DNA of 62,920 nucleotides from Allobosea sp. Leaf344 (lineage in GTDB: Bacteria > Pseudomonadota > Alphaproteobacteria > Rhizobiales > Beijerinckiaceae), in the NCBI RefSeq assembly GCF_001426225.1, contig NZ_LMRT01000001.1, positions 1,091,385 to 1,154,304 of the forward strand, given 5' to 3'. The position numbers were made by a program, and so were the translations under genes. This document shows positions 27,775 to 44,826 of the stretch, piece by piece; the stretch's first letter is position 1; every line of letters starts with the position of its first letter. The notes beneath the pieces were generated by a model. The model was not told where the DNA came from and did no database searches. It saw only the letters and a list, made by a program, of their open reading frames with translations.

Positions 27775-28986
27775 TCAGGCCGCGAGCTTCAGCCCCACCT
27801 GCCCCCAGATCGCGGTCAGCGCGCCGATGAGATGGTCGATATCGGCGCGGGAATGCAGCGGCGACGGGGTGATCCGCAGCCGCTCGGTGCCGCGCGGCAC
27901 GGTGGGATAGTTGATCGGCTGGACATAGATGTCGAAGCGCTCGAGCAGCTCGTCGCTGATGCGCTTGCAGAGCACGGGATCGCCCACCATCACCGGCACG
28001 ATATGGCTGGGGTTGGGGAGATGCGGGATGCCGATCGCGTCGAGCCGCGCCCGCAGCTCCGCCACCCGCTCCTGCTGGCCGTGACGCTCGGCCTGGCTCT
28101 GCTTGAGATGGCGGATCGAGGCCAGCGCGCCGGCGGCCAGGGCCGGGGGCAGCGAGGTCGAGAAGATGAAGCCGGAGGCGAAGCTGCGGATGAAGTCGCA
28201 GGTCGCGGCGGAGGCGGCGATATAGCCGCCCATGATGCCGAAGCCTTTGGCCAGCGTGCCCTCGATCACGGTCAGCCGGTCGGACAGCCCGTCCCGCTCG
28301 CTGACGCCGCCGCCACGCGGACCGTAGAGCCCGACCGCATGGACCTCGTCGATATAGGTCATGGCGCCGAACTCGTCGGCGAGATCGCAGAAGGCGGCGA
28401 TCGGCGCGATGTCGCCATCCATGGAATATACGGATTCGAAGGCAATCAGCTTGGGGCGGCGCGGATCGATGGCCTGCAGCTTGCGGCGCAGATCATCCGG
28501 GTCGTTATGCGCGAAGATCACCCGGTCGGCGCGGGAATGGCGGATCCCCTCGATCATCGAGGCGTGGTTCATGGCATCGGTCAGCACCACGCAATCGGGG
28601 ATGCGGGCGGCGAAGGTGGAGAGCGAGGCCCAGTTCGACATGTAGCCGGAGTTGAACAGCAGCGCCGCTTCCTTGCCGTGGAGATCGGCCAGCTCCTGCT
28701 CCAGCAGCACGTGATAATGATTGGTGCCGCCGATATTGCGGGTGCCGCCGGCGCCGGCGCCGCAGCCATCGAGCGCGCGGTGCATCGCCGCGAGCACGTC
28801 GGGATGCTGGCCCATGCCGAGATAATCGTTGGAGCACCAGACGGTGACGTCACGCGGGCCGTCGGCGCCGTGATAGGTGGCGCGCGGGAAATGGCCGACC
28901 TGGCGCTCGAGATCGGCGAAGACCCGGTAGCGGCCCTCCTTGCGGAGACCGTCGAGCTCCGTCCGGAAAAATGTCTCGTAGTCCAT
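27775..28986 (-). CDS. hemA: 5-aminolevulinate synthase
   Basis: A 403-residue PLP enzyme condensing glycine and succinyl-CoA to ALA (Shemin pathway), the entry to tetrapyrroles. Lys247 in [11 protein letters not shown] is the PLP lysine. [20 protein letters not shown] and [15 protein letters not shown] are diagnostic. The start at 28986 has AGGAGG upstream; the frame extends further but without homology. It is the distal gene of the bchF-to-hemA arm, supplying precursor for bacteriochlorophyll. A 107-bp gap to puhE may hold a separate promoter. Confidence 0.97.
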   Translation of the reverse strand: MDYETFFRTELDGLRKEGRYRVFADLERQVGHFPRATYHGADGPRDVTVWCSNDYLGMGQHPDVLAAMHRALDGCGAGAGGTRNIGGTNHYHVLLEQELADLHGKEAALLFNSGYMSNWASLSTFAARIPDCVVLTDAMNHASMIEGIRHSRADRVIFAHNDPDDLRRKLQAIDPRRPKLIAFESVYSMDGDIAPIAAFCDLADEFGAMTYIDEVHAVGLYGPRGGGVSERDGLSDRLTVIEGTLAKGFGIMGGYIAASAATCDFIRSFASGFIFSTSLPPALAAGALASIRHLKQSQAERHGQQERVAELRARLDAIGIPHLPNPSHIVPVMVGDPVLCKRISDELLERFDIYVQPINYPTVPRGTERLRITPSPLHSRADIDHLIGALTAIWGQVGLKLAA

Positions 28987-29093
28987 CGGCAGCCTCCTGC
29001 AGGTCTTGATGATCACCGAACCGGGCGATCCGACTCTTTGTCTTGCATCGGCTTTCCCCTGACCGGGGACCAGCTTTGGGCCGATGCTAGATC

Positions 29094-29930
29094 CTACGCA
29101 ACCAAAGACGAGCCGGAAATGGTGCGCGGTGTCGCGGTCGGCGGAGCCAGCGCCGGCACGGGCGCGGGCTGGTGATCGCGATGCGACGCCAGACTCCAGC
29201 TCCACAGCCCGGCCACGGGAAGCGGCAGGACCAGAAACCAGTGTTCGATCAGGCCGAGCGCCGCCAGCGTCGCCAGCAGCGTGTAGCCTGTCGCCAGAAA
29301 GGGATCCTCGACCAGCGCCCGCTCGACAATGATCGAGGTCAAGAGCGTGGCGGCGGTGATCGAGAGCGGGAAGAGCAGGTTCATCGGCTTCTGCCGGAAA
29401 TAGGAGGTGAGATAGCCGAGATGCTGCGGCAGGAACTCGACCGTGGTGTTCGGCATGCCGAGAAAGATGTTGAGCTTGGTCGAGAGCCGCATCGCGAAGA
29501 GCAGGGCGAAGCTCGCCAGCGCGAAGCGGTTGTCGCCGCCATGGCTCAGTAGGGCGATCAGCAGCAGCGTCGCCAGCAAGGCGAGCTCATGGTGGAGCAC
29601 GGCGCGCGTCGCCTGCAGGAAGCGGGCGACGCCGCGGCTGCCGGGCAGGCAGGGCTCGCGCCGCGGCCCGGTGACGTAGCCGAAGAGGAAGGCCATCTCG
29701 TTCCAGCCCCAGAGCATCAGCGCGCTGGCGCATGCGAGATAGGCGCCGCCGGTGCTGGTATCGCCCGCCGTCGCCACCACCCCCCAGAGCGCCAGGAGCG
29801 CCAGGAGCGTGGCGGCCGCGAAGCTCCACCGGAAGGTTTTGCGCGCCAGCCCGTCGAGATAGAGGATCGCCCCGGTGGAAAACCACCAGGTGATCAGCGT
29901 CGCGAGGATCGGCACGCCATAGGTCGCCAC
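29094..29930 (-). CDS. puhE: Photosynthetic complex assembly protein PuhE
   Basis: A 278-residue polytopic membrane protein with about seven hydrophobic segments, from [20 protein letters not shown] through [20 protein letters not shown]. The [38 protein letters not shown] and [19 protein letters not shown] segments match PuhE of purple bacteria, which affects reaction-centre/LH1 assembly and bacteriochlorophyll production. It is 13 bp downstream of acsF, in the standard puhE position. Confidence 0.92.
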   Translation of the reverse strand: MATYGVPILATLITWWFSTGAILYLDGLARKTFRWSFAAATLLALLALWGVVATAGDTSTGGAYLACASALMLWGWNEMAFLFGYVTGPRREPCLPGSRGVARFLQATRAVLHHELALLATLLLIALLSHGGDNRFALASFALLFAMRLSTKLNIFLGMPNTTVEFLPQHLGYLTSYFRQKPMNLLFPLSITAATLLTSIIVERALVEDPFLATGYTLLATLAALGLIEHWFLVLPLPVAGLWSWSLASHRDHQPAPVPALAPPTATPRTISGSSLVA

Positions 29931-29943
29931 GGGGCGCGTCCCT

Positions 29944-31023
29944 TCAATAGGCCGGCTGCAGCCGGCTGGTCCGCGGGATCTCGTTGGGGATCGTCGGCAG
30001 CAGATAGAGCCGCAGCAGGGTCGCGCCGACCTGCGCCTGGTAGAGGCGCTTGCGCAGCCCCGCCGCCAGCCCGCCCTCTTCCGCGGCCTCGGCGATCTTG
30101 CCGGCCAGGATCCGCACCCGCTCCAGCCCGGCCCGGAAGGCCGGGTTGTCGGTGTCGAGCATCAGCGGGAAGCATTGCCGCGAGATCTCGGAGGTGGTGC
30201 GGAAGACGGTGAAGTCATATTCCGTCGGGTCGATGTCCAGCGCCTTGTGGAATTCCGGCCGGACATGGTCGCGCACATACATGGTGGCATAGACGGCGAG
30301 CAGGAAGAAGCGGACCCAGAGCTTGTTGGCGCCGGTCAGCAGATGCGGATTGGCCCGCATCAGCAGCGAGAAGGCCTCGCCGTGCCGGAACTCGTCATTG
30401 CACCATTCCCGGAACCATTTGAAGATCGGGTGGAAGCATTTCTCCGGGTGCTTCTCCAGATGGCGATAGATGGTGATGTAGCGGGCATAGCCGATCTTCT
30501 CCGAGAGATAGGTCGCGTAGAAGATGAATTTCGGCTTGAAGAAGGTGTATTTCTTGGCCTTGGTCAGGAAGCCGAGATCGACGCCGATGCTGAACTCCTT
30601 GAGCGCGTCGTTGATGAAGCCGGCATGGCGGGCCTCGTCCCGGCTCATATATTTGAACAGCTCGCAGATGTCGGGGTTGGTGCCGCGCTTGCGCATCTCG
30701 GCATAGAGAACGCAGCCGGAAAACTCGGCCGTCAGCGAGGAGATCAGGAAGTCGATGAACTCCTTGCGGAGCGGCTCGGGGATCTTCTCGAGCTCGAGCT
30801 TCCACTCGGCGTTGCGGGTGAAATGGCCCTTGTTCGGGTCGCTCTTCATCTCCGCCAGCAGCACGTCCCATTCGGCCCGCACCGGGGTCACGTCGATGCG
30901 GTCGAGCTCCTCGAAATCGGTGGTGTAGAAGCGCGGCGTCAGCATCGTGTCCTGCTGGGCGATGCGCGTGGCTTCGTTGGGGGCCGCCCGGAGATCGGCG
31001 GCCGAGAGGGCTGCGGCGCTCAT
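29944..31023 (-). CDS. acsF: Mg-protoporphyrin IX monomethyl ester oxidative cyclase, aerobic
   Basis: The O2-dependent di-iron cyclase AcsF (359 residues) that forms the isocyclic E ring of bacteriochlorophyll. Ligand motifs are Glu109 in [10 protein letters not shown]130-x2-H133 in DEARHAGF, and E211-x2-H214 with Glu216 in [10 protein letters not shown]. Its start overlaps the stop of the preceding orf106 (ATGA). No radical-SAM BchE is in the window, so ring closure encoded here needs oxygen. Confidence 0.97.
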   Translation of the reverse strand: MSAAALSAADLRAAPNEATRIAQQDTMLTPRFYTTDFEELDRIDVTPVRAEWDVLLAEMKSDPNKGHFTRNAEWKLELEKIPEPLRKEFIDFLISSLTAEFSGCVLYAEMRKRGTNPDICELFKYMSRDEARHAGFINDALKEFSIGVDLGFLTKAKKYTFFKPKFIFYATYLSEKIGYARYITIYRHLEKHPEKCFHPIFKWFREWCNDEFRHGEAFSLLMRANPHLLTGANKLWVRFFLLAVYATMYVRDHVRPEFHKALDIDPTEYDFTVFRTTSEISRQCFPLMLDTDNPAFRAGLERVRILAGKIAEAAEEGGLAAGLRKRLYQAQVGATLLRLYLLPTIPNEIPRTSRLQPAY

Positions 31024-31340
31024 AGCTTGGTCCTTTCCGAGAAGCTGAATTCCAGCAGTTCCATGAATTCGGCGCGGCCGGAGATCTTGGTCCAGAGCTG
31101 TTCCAGGGCGCTGGCGCGCGTCACCGTCGCGATGCGGCGGAAGCTCTGCACCTCGCCATAGGGCACCTTGATCGGCTCGCCATGGACGATGACCTCGTCG
31201 CCGGGCCTGATCCGGACATCGCCGTCGAGGGTGACATGGGCGTGCAGGCTCTCGAAGGTGTGGGACACCTCGATGGTGCAGCCGACATCGAACTGCCTGG
31301 CCTCCGCCAGGCCGTGATCAGTGAGCGAAAGATCGGTCAT
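31020..31340 (-). CDS. Small conserved-looking protein of unknown function in the puh-acsF run (orf106)
   Basis: A 106-residue soluble protein I cannot assign. It has a beta-rich middle with [20 protein letters not shown], resembling an SH3-like barrel, and a C-terminal helix ([20 protein letters not shown]). No TM or signal peptide is seen. AGGAGG precedes the start. Its ATG overlaps the puhC stop by one base (TGATG) and its stop overlaps acsF (ATGA), so it is translated as part of this operon. A role with AcsF or in assembly is inferred only from context. Confidence 0.85.
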   Translation of the reverse strand: MTDLSLTDHGLAEARQFDVGCTIEVSHTFESLHAHVTLDGDVRIRPGDEVIVHGEPIKVPYGEVQSFRRIATVTRASALEQLWTKISGRAEFMELLEFSFSERTKL

Positions 31341-31807
31341 CACCGGCCTCCTGGGGTGGGAAGAAAGCGCGCGAAGGCGCCGGAATTGCTGGGTCCGAAG
31401 GCATCGAGCTCGATGCGCCCGCCGGTGGCGGGATCGCCGAGGCTGAGCCGGCCATTGGCGCGGCGCTCCAGCCGGAACGGGATTTCGGGGCCGAGGCCGA
31501 GGCGCTTGCGGTCCCTGACCAGAGCCCGGGTGGCGCCGCGAACGAAGCCCTCCGTGCTGACCGGCAAGGTCGCGAGCAGCCGGCCCGAGGCGTCGCTGAC
31601 GGTCGCGGAGCCGTCCTCGCGATCGGCGAAGACGAGATCGATGGCGGCCACCGCCGGGCTCTCCGGCACGCCGGTGACGCCGATGCCGGTGCCGCGGGCG
31701 AAGCCGGTGATCGCCAGCGCCGACAGCGCCAGCGCCGCCATGCCGTAGAGCGGCCAGCGCGGCATCGTCGCTGGGGCGGGTCTGTGCCTGGCCTCGGCAT
31801 GGGTCAT
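31340..31807 (-). CDS. puhC: Photosynthetic complex assembly protein PuhC
   Basis: A 155-residue bitopic membrane protein: cytoplasmic N terminus, one TM (about 19-37, PLYGMAALALSALAITGFA) and a periplasmic domain with VFADREDGSATVSDASGRLL and TEGFVRGATRALVRDRK, then PFRLERRANGRLSLGDPATG. This layout matches PuhC, which organises RC-LH1 in purple bacteria. It lies 11 bp downstream of puhB and overlaps orf106 by one base. Confidence 0.92.
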   Translation of the reverse strand: MTHAEARHRPAPATMPRWPLYGMAALALSALAITGFARGTGIGVTGVPESPAVAAIDLVFADREDGSATVSDASGRLLATLPVSTEGFVRGATRALVRDRKRLGLGPEIPFRLERRANGRLSLGDPATGGRIELDAFGPSNSGAFARFLPTPGGR

Positions 31808-31818
31808 GACACGCTCCC

Positions 31819-32481
31819 TCAACCCGCCGCCGCCGCGCCCTGCGGCAGGGCGATGCTCTCGCCGGAGGGCTGCTGCGCGAGGCGGGCCGGGCTGGGCTGG
31901 CCATGATGAGCGGCGAGCGCGCGGCCGAGCAGATCGCCGATCTCCGCCGCATCGGGGACGCAGCGCAGCATCGGCTCCGGCCGCGACAGCCGCCAGGGCC
32001 TGGCATGCGGCCAGAGCACGGCATAGGAGACCCGCTCGCCCGGCTTCAGCGCCAGCGGCAGATCGCCCGTGCCGTCGCGGCGCAGCCGCAGCCCGGCCCC
32101 GGCGACCAGGGCGAAGGGCAGGTTGATGGTGATCGGCAGCGCGACCCCGATGCGCAGCACCAGCCGCCGGCTGGTGATGGTGTAGACGCTGCCCCGCGCC
32201 GTCAGCCAGGCGATGAAGCCGAGGCAGGCCATGGCCAGCCCGGCGGCGAGCGCGATCCAGGCCATGGAGGCGGCGGTGGCGCGGCCGAGCCCGCCCTCCA
32301 TCAGTGCCAGCAGCGGCTGGGCCGCGACCAGCGCCGCGAAATAGAAGGCGACCTCGCGGATATGGAAGGCGCGCCAGGCCAGAGCGCGCCAGTCCGGCGA
32401 ACCCTGCCAGAGGATGCGCTCGCCCTCGGGCGGACGCTCCGGCAGGCCGCGAATCGGCTCGAAGGCGAAGTCGTCGCTCAT
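31819..32481 (-). CDS. puhB: Photosynthetic complex assembly protein PuhB
   Basis: A 220-residue membrane protein with an N-terminal EGERILWQGSPDWRALAWRA segment, characteristic of PuhB, two to three TMs (about 43-60, 70-97) and a PH-like domain starting GSVYTITSRRLVLRIGVALP. PuhB is a dimeric RC assembly factor acting with PuhA. It overlaps puhA by 4 nt (ATGA). The Pro/Ser/Ala-rich end after about 190 is probably disordered. Confidence 0.93.
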   Translation of the reverse strand: MSDDFAFEPIRGLPERPPEGERILWQGSPDWRALAWRAFHIREVAFYFAALVAAQPLLALMEGGLGRATAASMAWIALAAGLAMACLGFIAWLTARGSVYTITSRRLVLRIGVALPITINLPFALVAGAGLRLRRDGTGDLPLALKPGERVSYAVLWPHARPWRLSRPEPMLRCVPDAAEIGDLLGRALAAHHGQPSPARLAQQPSGESIALPQGAAAAG

Positions 32482-33257
32482 AGCAGCGGCTCCGCCCGCA
32501 GCGGCGTCGCATAGAGCGTGCCGGCGCCGTAATAGGCGCAGATCTTCTCTTCCTCGAGCCGCGTCACGGAATCGGGCGTCCGCGTGGCGGGGACATCCTC
32601 GAACTGATGCGCCAGCAGCGCGTCGACGATGGCCGCACCCACGCCCTTGCGGGCGCCGCCGGCCTTGATGACGCAGAAATTCACCGGCAGCAGGACATGG
32701 CGCCCGCTGCTCAGCTCGACCTCGAAATAGCGGATCAGCGCTTCAGACCGGTCGATCCAGAGATCGAATATCTTGCCGGCCACCTTGTGATCGGCGCCGA
32801 TCACGTCATAGCCCCGCGGATCGCCGCCATGCGAGATCGAATAGCCGCTGGCGACCCTGACCGGCACGATCTTGAGATGGTGGTCATAGGTCATCTCGGG
32901 CATGTCGGCGCGTTCGGCCCAGGAACCGGGACCGATCGAATCCAGCATCGGATTCGGCCCGGTCGGCGCCAGCGGCGCGCCCGGCCAGGGTGCGGTCGGG
33001 CGTGCGGCGAGGACGCGGCTGTCGGGGCGGCCGTCGGGCACGCTGACGCGCGCCCCGCTGGCGAGCTTGAAGGTTTTCGGCGCGGGATAGAAGATCAGGC
33101 TCGCCGGCAGCAGACGGCCGGGATGGGTATCGGATTCCAGCGGGTAGCCCTCGCGCCGGTCCTCGCGGCGGAGATAGATGATCAGCCCGGCGAAGAAGAG
33201 CCAGAACAGCCAGATCGTGACCTGGGCGACGTCGATATATCCCATGATCTCACGCAT
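32478..33257 (-). CDS. puhA: Photosynthetic reaction centre H subunit
   Basis: The 259-residue H subunit capping the cytoplasmic face of the type II reaction centre. A single TM (about 10-29) is followed by LRREDRREGYPLE, the invariant post-TM motif. The cytoplasmic barrel includes PAPKTFKLASGARVSVPDGR and DVIGADHKVAGKIFDLWIDR, then YFEVELSSGRHVLLPVNFCV. GGAGGG precedes the start. Its partners PufL and PufM are not encoded in the window. Confidence 0.97.
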   Translation of the reverse strand: MREIMGYIDVAQVTIWLFWLFFAGLIIYLRREDRREGYPLESDTHPGRLLPASLIFYPAPKTFKLASGARVSVPDGRPDSRVLAARPTAPWPGAPLAPTGPNPMLDSIGPGSWAERADMPEMTYDHHLKIVPVRVASGYSISHGGDPRGYDVIGADHKVAGKIFDLWIDRSEALIRYFEVELSSGRHVLLPVNFCVIKAGGARKGVGAAIVDALLAHQFEDVPATRTPDSVTRLEEEKICAYYGAGTLYATPLRAEPLL

Positions 33258-33284
33258 GCGGGGGCCCTCCTTGGGCGCAAGGCT

Positions 33285-34714
33285 TCAGCTCGGGAATTCG
33301 GCAAGTCCGAAACGGGCGATGGCAGGGCCGCGTCTCGCCCCGGCGCTGCGAACGAGCGGGCCGATGGCGATCAGCGTGGCGAAGAGCAGCGCGATCTCGA
33401 TGTGGTAGACGACGCCGTAGGCGATGGCGGGATCGCCGAAGCCCGGCCCCAGCGCGCCGCGCTCGGCCAGCCCGGCGACGATGTCGCGGATGGCGCCGCC
33501 GAGCGCGATGGACAGGCCGGCGGCACTGGCCTGGACCGCGCCCCAGACCCCGACCGCCAGCCCGTTCATCCCGCCGCTCTCGATCTCCATGGCGGTGGTC
33601 AGCGTCGCGACCGCGAACAGCCCGCCGCCGAAGCCGATCAGGACGACGCCGAACCGGAACAGGGTCGCGGCATCGACGGCTCCGGAGAAGATCACGCAGG
33701 GAAAGGCGACCAGGCCGGAGACGATGCCGAGCGCCGCCAGGCGATAGGGGTCGATCCCCGCCGAGAGGGCGCGCGCCGACAGGGCGAAGGCGGCGAGCGC
33801 GCCTGCGGCCAGCAGCGCGGTCAGGATGGTGGTGCCGCTGACGCTGAGATGCAGGACCTGCGCGCCGAACGGCTCCAGGATGATGTCCTGCATGTTGAAG
33901 GCCGCCGTGCCGAGCCCGACGGCGACGAGGAAGCGCAGGCTGCGCCTGTCCTGGATCAGGGCGGCGAAGGCGGTGCGGAAGGCGGGCCGATCGCGGCCCG
34001 GTGCGGTGCGGGCGGGATTGCGCACCTCCTGTTTCCACAGCGCCACGATGTTCAGCGCCATGGTCGCGACCGCGGCGCCCTGAACGACCTGGATCAGCCT
34101 GAGCGGGGTGAAATCCGCCAGCAGCCAGGAAAACACCACCCCGCTCAGCACCATGCCGGCGAGAAGCGTGACGTAAAGCAGCGCCACGACCCTGGCGCGC
34201 GTCGCCGGCGTGGCGAGATCGGTCGCGAGGGCGAGCCCCGCCGTCTGGGTGGTGTGGAGCCCGGCGCCGACCAGCAGGAAGGCCAGCGCCGCGCCGATCT
34301 GGCCGTAGAGCACCGGGCCGACACCGTCCCCGGACAGGACCAGCAGGGCGAAGGGCATGATCGCGAGCCCGCCGAACTGCAGCAGCGAGCCGAACCAGAT
34401 ATAGGGCACGCGCCGCCAGCCCAGCACGGAGCGATGCGTGTCCGAGCGATAGCCGATCAGGGCGCGCAGGGGCGCGAAGAGGAAGGGCAGCGAGACCATC
34501 AGCGCGACCACCCAGGCCGGCACAGACAATTCGACGATCATCACCCGGTTGAGCGTGCCGACCAGCAGCACGCTGGCCATGCCGACCGCGACCTGGAACA
34601 GCGAGAGGCGCAGGATGCGGCCGAGCGGCAATTCGGCGGTGGCCGCATCGGCGAAAGGCAGCCAGCGCGGACCGATCCGCGTCAGACCCTTCACCAAGGC
34701 GGCCGAGACCGGGT

Positions 34715-34718
<4 letters not shown>
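33285..34718 (-). CDS. lhaA: LhaA/PucC-family MFS protein, light-harvesting 1 assembly
   Basis: A 477-residue, 12-TM protein of the BCH (PucC/LhaA) branch of the major facilitator superfamily. RLSLFQVAVGMASVLLVGTL, NRVMIVELSVPAWVVALMVS, RALIGYRSDTHRSVLGWRRV and PYIWFGSLLQFGG are diagnostic, as is LGTAAFNMQDIILEPFGAQV. Position between bchM and puhA identifies it as LhaA, needed for LH1 assembly and probably pigment delivery. Its start overlaps the bchM stop (ATGA). Confidence 0.94.
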
Positions 34719-40008
<5,290 letters not shown>

Positions 40009-40034
<26 letters not shown>

Positions 40035-41586
40035 CGTAGAGCGTCTCCACCGTGATCGGGTTGATCCCGCGTTCGCCTGCGAATGTCTCCGTGTTGCGCC
40101 GCGCCTTTCCGCGGACGAAGAAGGGGATCTTCTTCAGCTCGAGCTCCGCCTCCGCGGCCCAGCTCAGCAGGATCGGCCGGTCGGCGGCGGGAGCCGCTGC
40201 GGCGGCCTCCGGGACCGGCGCCGCCGGGGGCGTCGTGGCGCCATGGCCGAGATGGGAGGCGCCGGCGCCGTCATGGAACTCGAAATCATCGCGGAACATG
40301 CCGAGCAGATGCTCTTCCAGCCCCATCATCAGCGGGTGGACCCAGCTGTCGAAGATGACGTTGGCGCCCTCGAACCCCATTTGCGGGGAATAGCGCGCCG
40401 GGAAATCCTGGACATGGACGGGCGCCGAGATCACCGCGCAGGGGATGCCCAGCCGCTTGGCGATATGGCGTTCCATCTGCGTGCCGAGCACGAGCTCCGG
40501 CTGCAGCGCGGCGCAGGCCGCCTCGACCTCGAGATAATCGTCGGTGATCAGCGCCTCGAGCCCGTAGCGCGCCGCCGCCTCGCGCATGTCGCGCGCCCGC
40601 TCGCGGCTGTAGCTGCCGAGCCCGACCACGGTGAAGCCGAGCTCCTCGCTGGCGATGCGCCCGGCGGCGATGGCATGGGTGGCGTCGCCGAAGATGAAGA
40701 CGCGCTTGCGGGTGAGATAGGTCGAATCGACCGAGCGCGAATACCAGGGCAGGCGCGAGGCGGAGTCGGCCAGGGCGAGCGAGGCGTCGACCTCCGCCAG
40801 CCGCGCCACCTCGACGATGAAGTCGCGCGTCGCGCCGACGCCGATCGGCACCGTCGCCACCATGGGCTGGCCGAATTGCCGCTTCAGCCATTGCGCCGCC
40901 TGGCCGGCGATCTCGGGATAGAGGACGACGTTGAAATCGGCCTCGCCGAGCCTCGCGAGATCGGCCGCGGCGGCCTGCCAGGGCGCGACGACGTTGATCA
41001 CGACGCCGAGCTCGTCGAGCAGCTCGGTGACGGCCCGGACATCGTCGCGATGGCGGAAGCCGAGGGCCGTCGGGCCGAGGATGTTGCAGGAGGCCGGGCG
41101 CCCGGCGGGCCGCGGCGGGCGCGGCGCGCCCGGCTTCGGCGCATGCGGCGAGGCGAGATGGCGCACCAGCTGGTAGAAGGTCTCGGCCGCGCCCCAATTC
41201 TCCTTGCGCTGATAGGAGGGCAGCTCCAGCGGGATCACCGGGATCGGCAGGCCGAGCGCCCGCGCCAGCCCGGCCGGATCGTCCTGGATCAGCTCGCCGG
41301 TGCAGGACGCGCCAACCAGCATCGCCGCCGGCTTGAAGCGCTCGAAGGCCTCATGCGCCGCGCGCTGGAACAGATCCGCCGTATCGCCGCCGAGATCGCG
41401 CGCCTGGAAGGTGGTGTAGGTCACAGGTGGGCGTTCGCCGCGGCGCTCGATCATGGTGAAGAGCAGATCGGCATAGGTGTCGCCCTGGGGCGCGTGCAGC
41501 ACGTAATGCACGTCGCGCATCGCGGTGGCGACGCGCATGGCGCCGATATGGGGCGGGCCTTCATAGGTCCAGACGGTGAGGTGCAT
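40009..41586 (-). CDS. bchB: Dark protochlorophyllide reductase subunit B
   Basis: The 525-residue B subunit; with BchN it forms the NifDK-like catalytic heterotetramer. Asp36 ([10 protein letters not shown]) is the unusual aspartate ligand of the NB [4Fe-4S] cluster, and Cys95 ([12 protein letters not shown]) is a cysteine ligand. [20 protein letters not shown] and [20 protein letters not shown], then [20 protein letters not shown], are typical. An Ala/Pro linker (about 440-470) leads to a C-terminal helical PCP-red-like domain ending KAHFGR. The start 41586 is 2 nt after the bchN stop. Confidence 0.97.
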
Positions 41587-41588
41587 GG

Positions 41589-43396
<1,808 letters not shown>

Positions 43397-43471
43397 GGGA
43401 CGCCCCCGAACCCGATGCGCCGGCAAAGGCGGCGCTCATCTGATGGGCAGATTGGCGCCAGGAATCGGAAG

Positions 43472-43489
43472 TGTCAATCTGACTGGACA
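43472..43489. promoter_or_regulatory. PpsR/CrtJ binding site 1 (bchF/aerR)
   Basis: TGTCAATCTGACTGGACA is an exact TGT-N12-ACA palindrome, the known recognition sequence of PpsR/CrtJ. Read on the minus strand its end supplies TTGACA, a consensus -35 for bchF, so binding would block that promoter. Confidence 0.85.
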
Positions 43490-43505
43490 CTATTTTTGGT
43501 TAGAC

Positions 43506-43523
43506 TGTCATAGCTAGTAGACA
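43506..43523. promoter_or_regulatory. PpsR/CrtJ binding site 2 (bchF/aerR)
   Basis: TGTCATAGCTAGTAGACA is a second exact TGT-N12-ACA site, 16 bp from the first. Paired sites allow cooperative tetramer binding, and both the bchF and aerR directions would be covered. Confidence 0.85.
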
Positions 43524-43842
43524 GACGACGAAATCGGGGTAGTCTGAGACGTTGTCCATCCAGGGATGAAGACGTCCTGCATCGGAGATGAAGGGCGCCG
43601 CTCCCGGCCATTGGTGAACCGCGATGCCGAAGCAGAGCCCCTCCAGGAGCCGGCGCAGTCGCGATGCAGGCCGGGATTCGCGGCTTCATCATTGCCGCGG
43701 CGCCGATGGCATGCTTCATTCTGCGTCAACAGGCCGAGAGAATGCGCTTTCCGGATGGTCCGTTGCTATCCCGCAACCTGATCATGACAGGACCGCCAGA
43801 GTCCCTGCGCCGGACAGCCTCTCGCCCGAGGGAGGTGACGCC

Positions 43843-44751
43843 ATGCCTGGTCGGGGATTCAACCCGCCCGATCGCCAGATGGCTGCGGAAGACCAGGCGG
43901 GATACGGGCCGCTCGGGCTGGCGAATTGGTGCCCGGGGCTGCCGGTCGAGCCTCTGCCGGAATTGCGGGACGATCTGGCACGCACCATCGAGAGCGAGAT
44001 CATTCCCCGGCTGATGCTGGCGCACCGGCTGTCGCCCGGCACCCGCGCGTCCCCTTTGGAAGCGCCGGCGCCCGCGCCGATCCTGCTGTCGCCGGCCGAT
44101 ATCGAGCAGTTCTGCGAGATCATCGTCCGCAAGCCGCTGGCGATGGCGCGCGAGCATATCGACGGGCTGCGCGCCCGCGGCATGACGTTGGAGGCGATCA
44201 TCGGCTCGGTGCTGTCGGAGACGGCGCGCCATCTCGGCCAGCTTTGGGAAAGCGATCGCTGCAGCTTCGTCGACGTCACCGTCGGCCTGTCGCGGCTGCA
44301 GCAATTGCTGCGGATCTACGGGCCCGATTTCGAGGGCGACAAGGCGGCCGGCGAACCCAGCCCGCGGATCCTGCTGGCCGCGATCCCGGGCGAGCAGCAC
44401 ACATTCGGCCTGTCGGTGGTGGAAGAGTATTTTCGCCGCGCCGGCTGGCTGGTCGAGGTCGAGATCGGCGGCTCGCGCCAGGGCCTCGTCGAGCGGCTCG
44501 GCGCGGAATGGTTCGACGTGATCGGGCTGTCGGCGAGCGGTGAAACGGCCGCCCCCAGCATCGCCACGCTGATCGCCGGGCTGCGCGGCGGCTCGCTCAA
44601 CCGGTCTGTACAGGTCGTACTGGGCGGTTTCCTGTTCAATGAGCGGCCGGAACTGGCGCGCGAGCTCGGTGCCGATGGCGGCGCCCGCGACGCCAATGAC
44701 GGTTTGATCCAGGTCAGGAGCCTGATCGCCGCCAAAAAGATTACTTGTTGA
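43843..44751 (+). CDS. aerR: B12-binding photosynthesis antirepressor AerR/PpaA
   Basis: A 302-residue cobalamin-binding regulator that, in characterised homologues, binds B12 in light and antagonises PpsR/CrtJ. The helical domain has LGQLWESDRCSFVDVTVGLS (Trp135, analogous to CarH-type cap tryptophans). The Rossmann-like domain carries GEQHTFGLS with His186 as likely axial cobalt ligand, an E-x-H-x2-G variant of the classic motif, followed by GLSASGETAAPSIATLI. GGAGGTGA lies 7 nt before ATG 43843. It is immediately upstream of ppsR, the conserved order. Confidence 0.92.
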   Translation: MPGRGFNPPDRQMAAEDQAGYGPLGLANWCPGLPVEPLPELRDDLARTIESEIIPRLMLAHRLSPGTRASPLEAPAPAPILLSPADIEQFCEIIVRKPLAMAREHIDGLRARGMTLEAIIGSVLSETARHLGQLWESDRCSFVDVTVGLSRLQQLLRIYGPDFEGDKAAGEPSPRILLAAIPGEQHTFGLSVVEEYFRRAGWLVEVEIGGSRQGLVERLGAEWFDVIGLSASGETAAPSIATLIAGLRGGSLNRSVQVVLGGFLFNERPELARELGADGGARDANDGLIQVRSLIAAKKITC

Positions 44752-44826
44752 TTGGACCATGCGTCGTTATCTGCCTAAAGCCTCTGATCGCGGGCCGTAA
44801 CAGACAGAAAGCGGGCCTTCGTTGTC

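Larger units (their letters stand above)
43427..43842. other. 416-bp divergent regulatory region between bchF and aerR
   Basis: The left part (43465-43530) is AT-rich and holds two palindromic PpsR/CrtJ sites. On the minus strand the TTGACA formed by one arm of the first site could be the bchF -35. The remaining ~300 bp up to the aerR ATG looks like a long leader. Open frames in it (for example 43566-43781, or an in-frame aerR extension from 43624) are Arg-rich and unconvincing. Confidence 0.7.

Noticed and set aside
43566..43781. Small ORF in the aerR leader
   Set aside because: No ribosome site, Arg/Ser-rich shadow-like peptide, and it overlaps other frames equally open; kept only as leader DNA.
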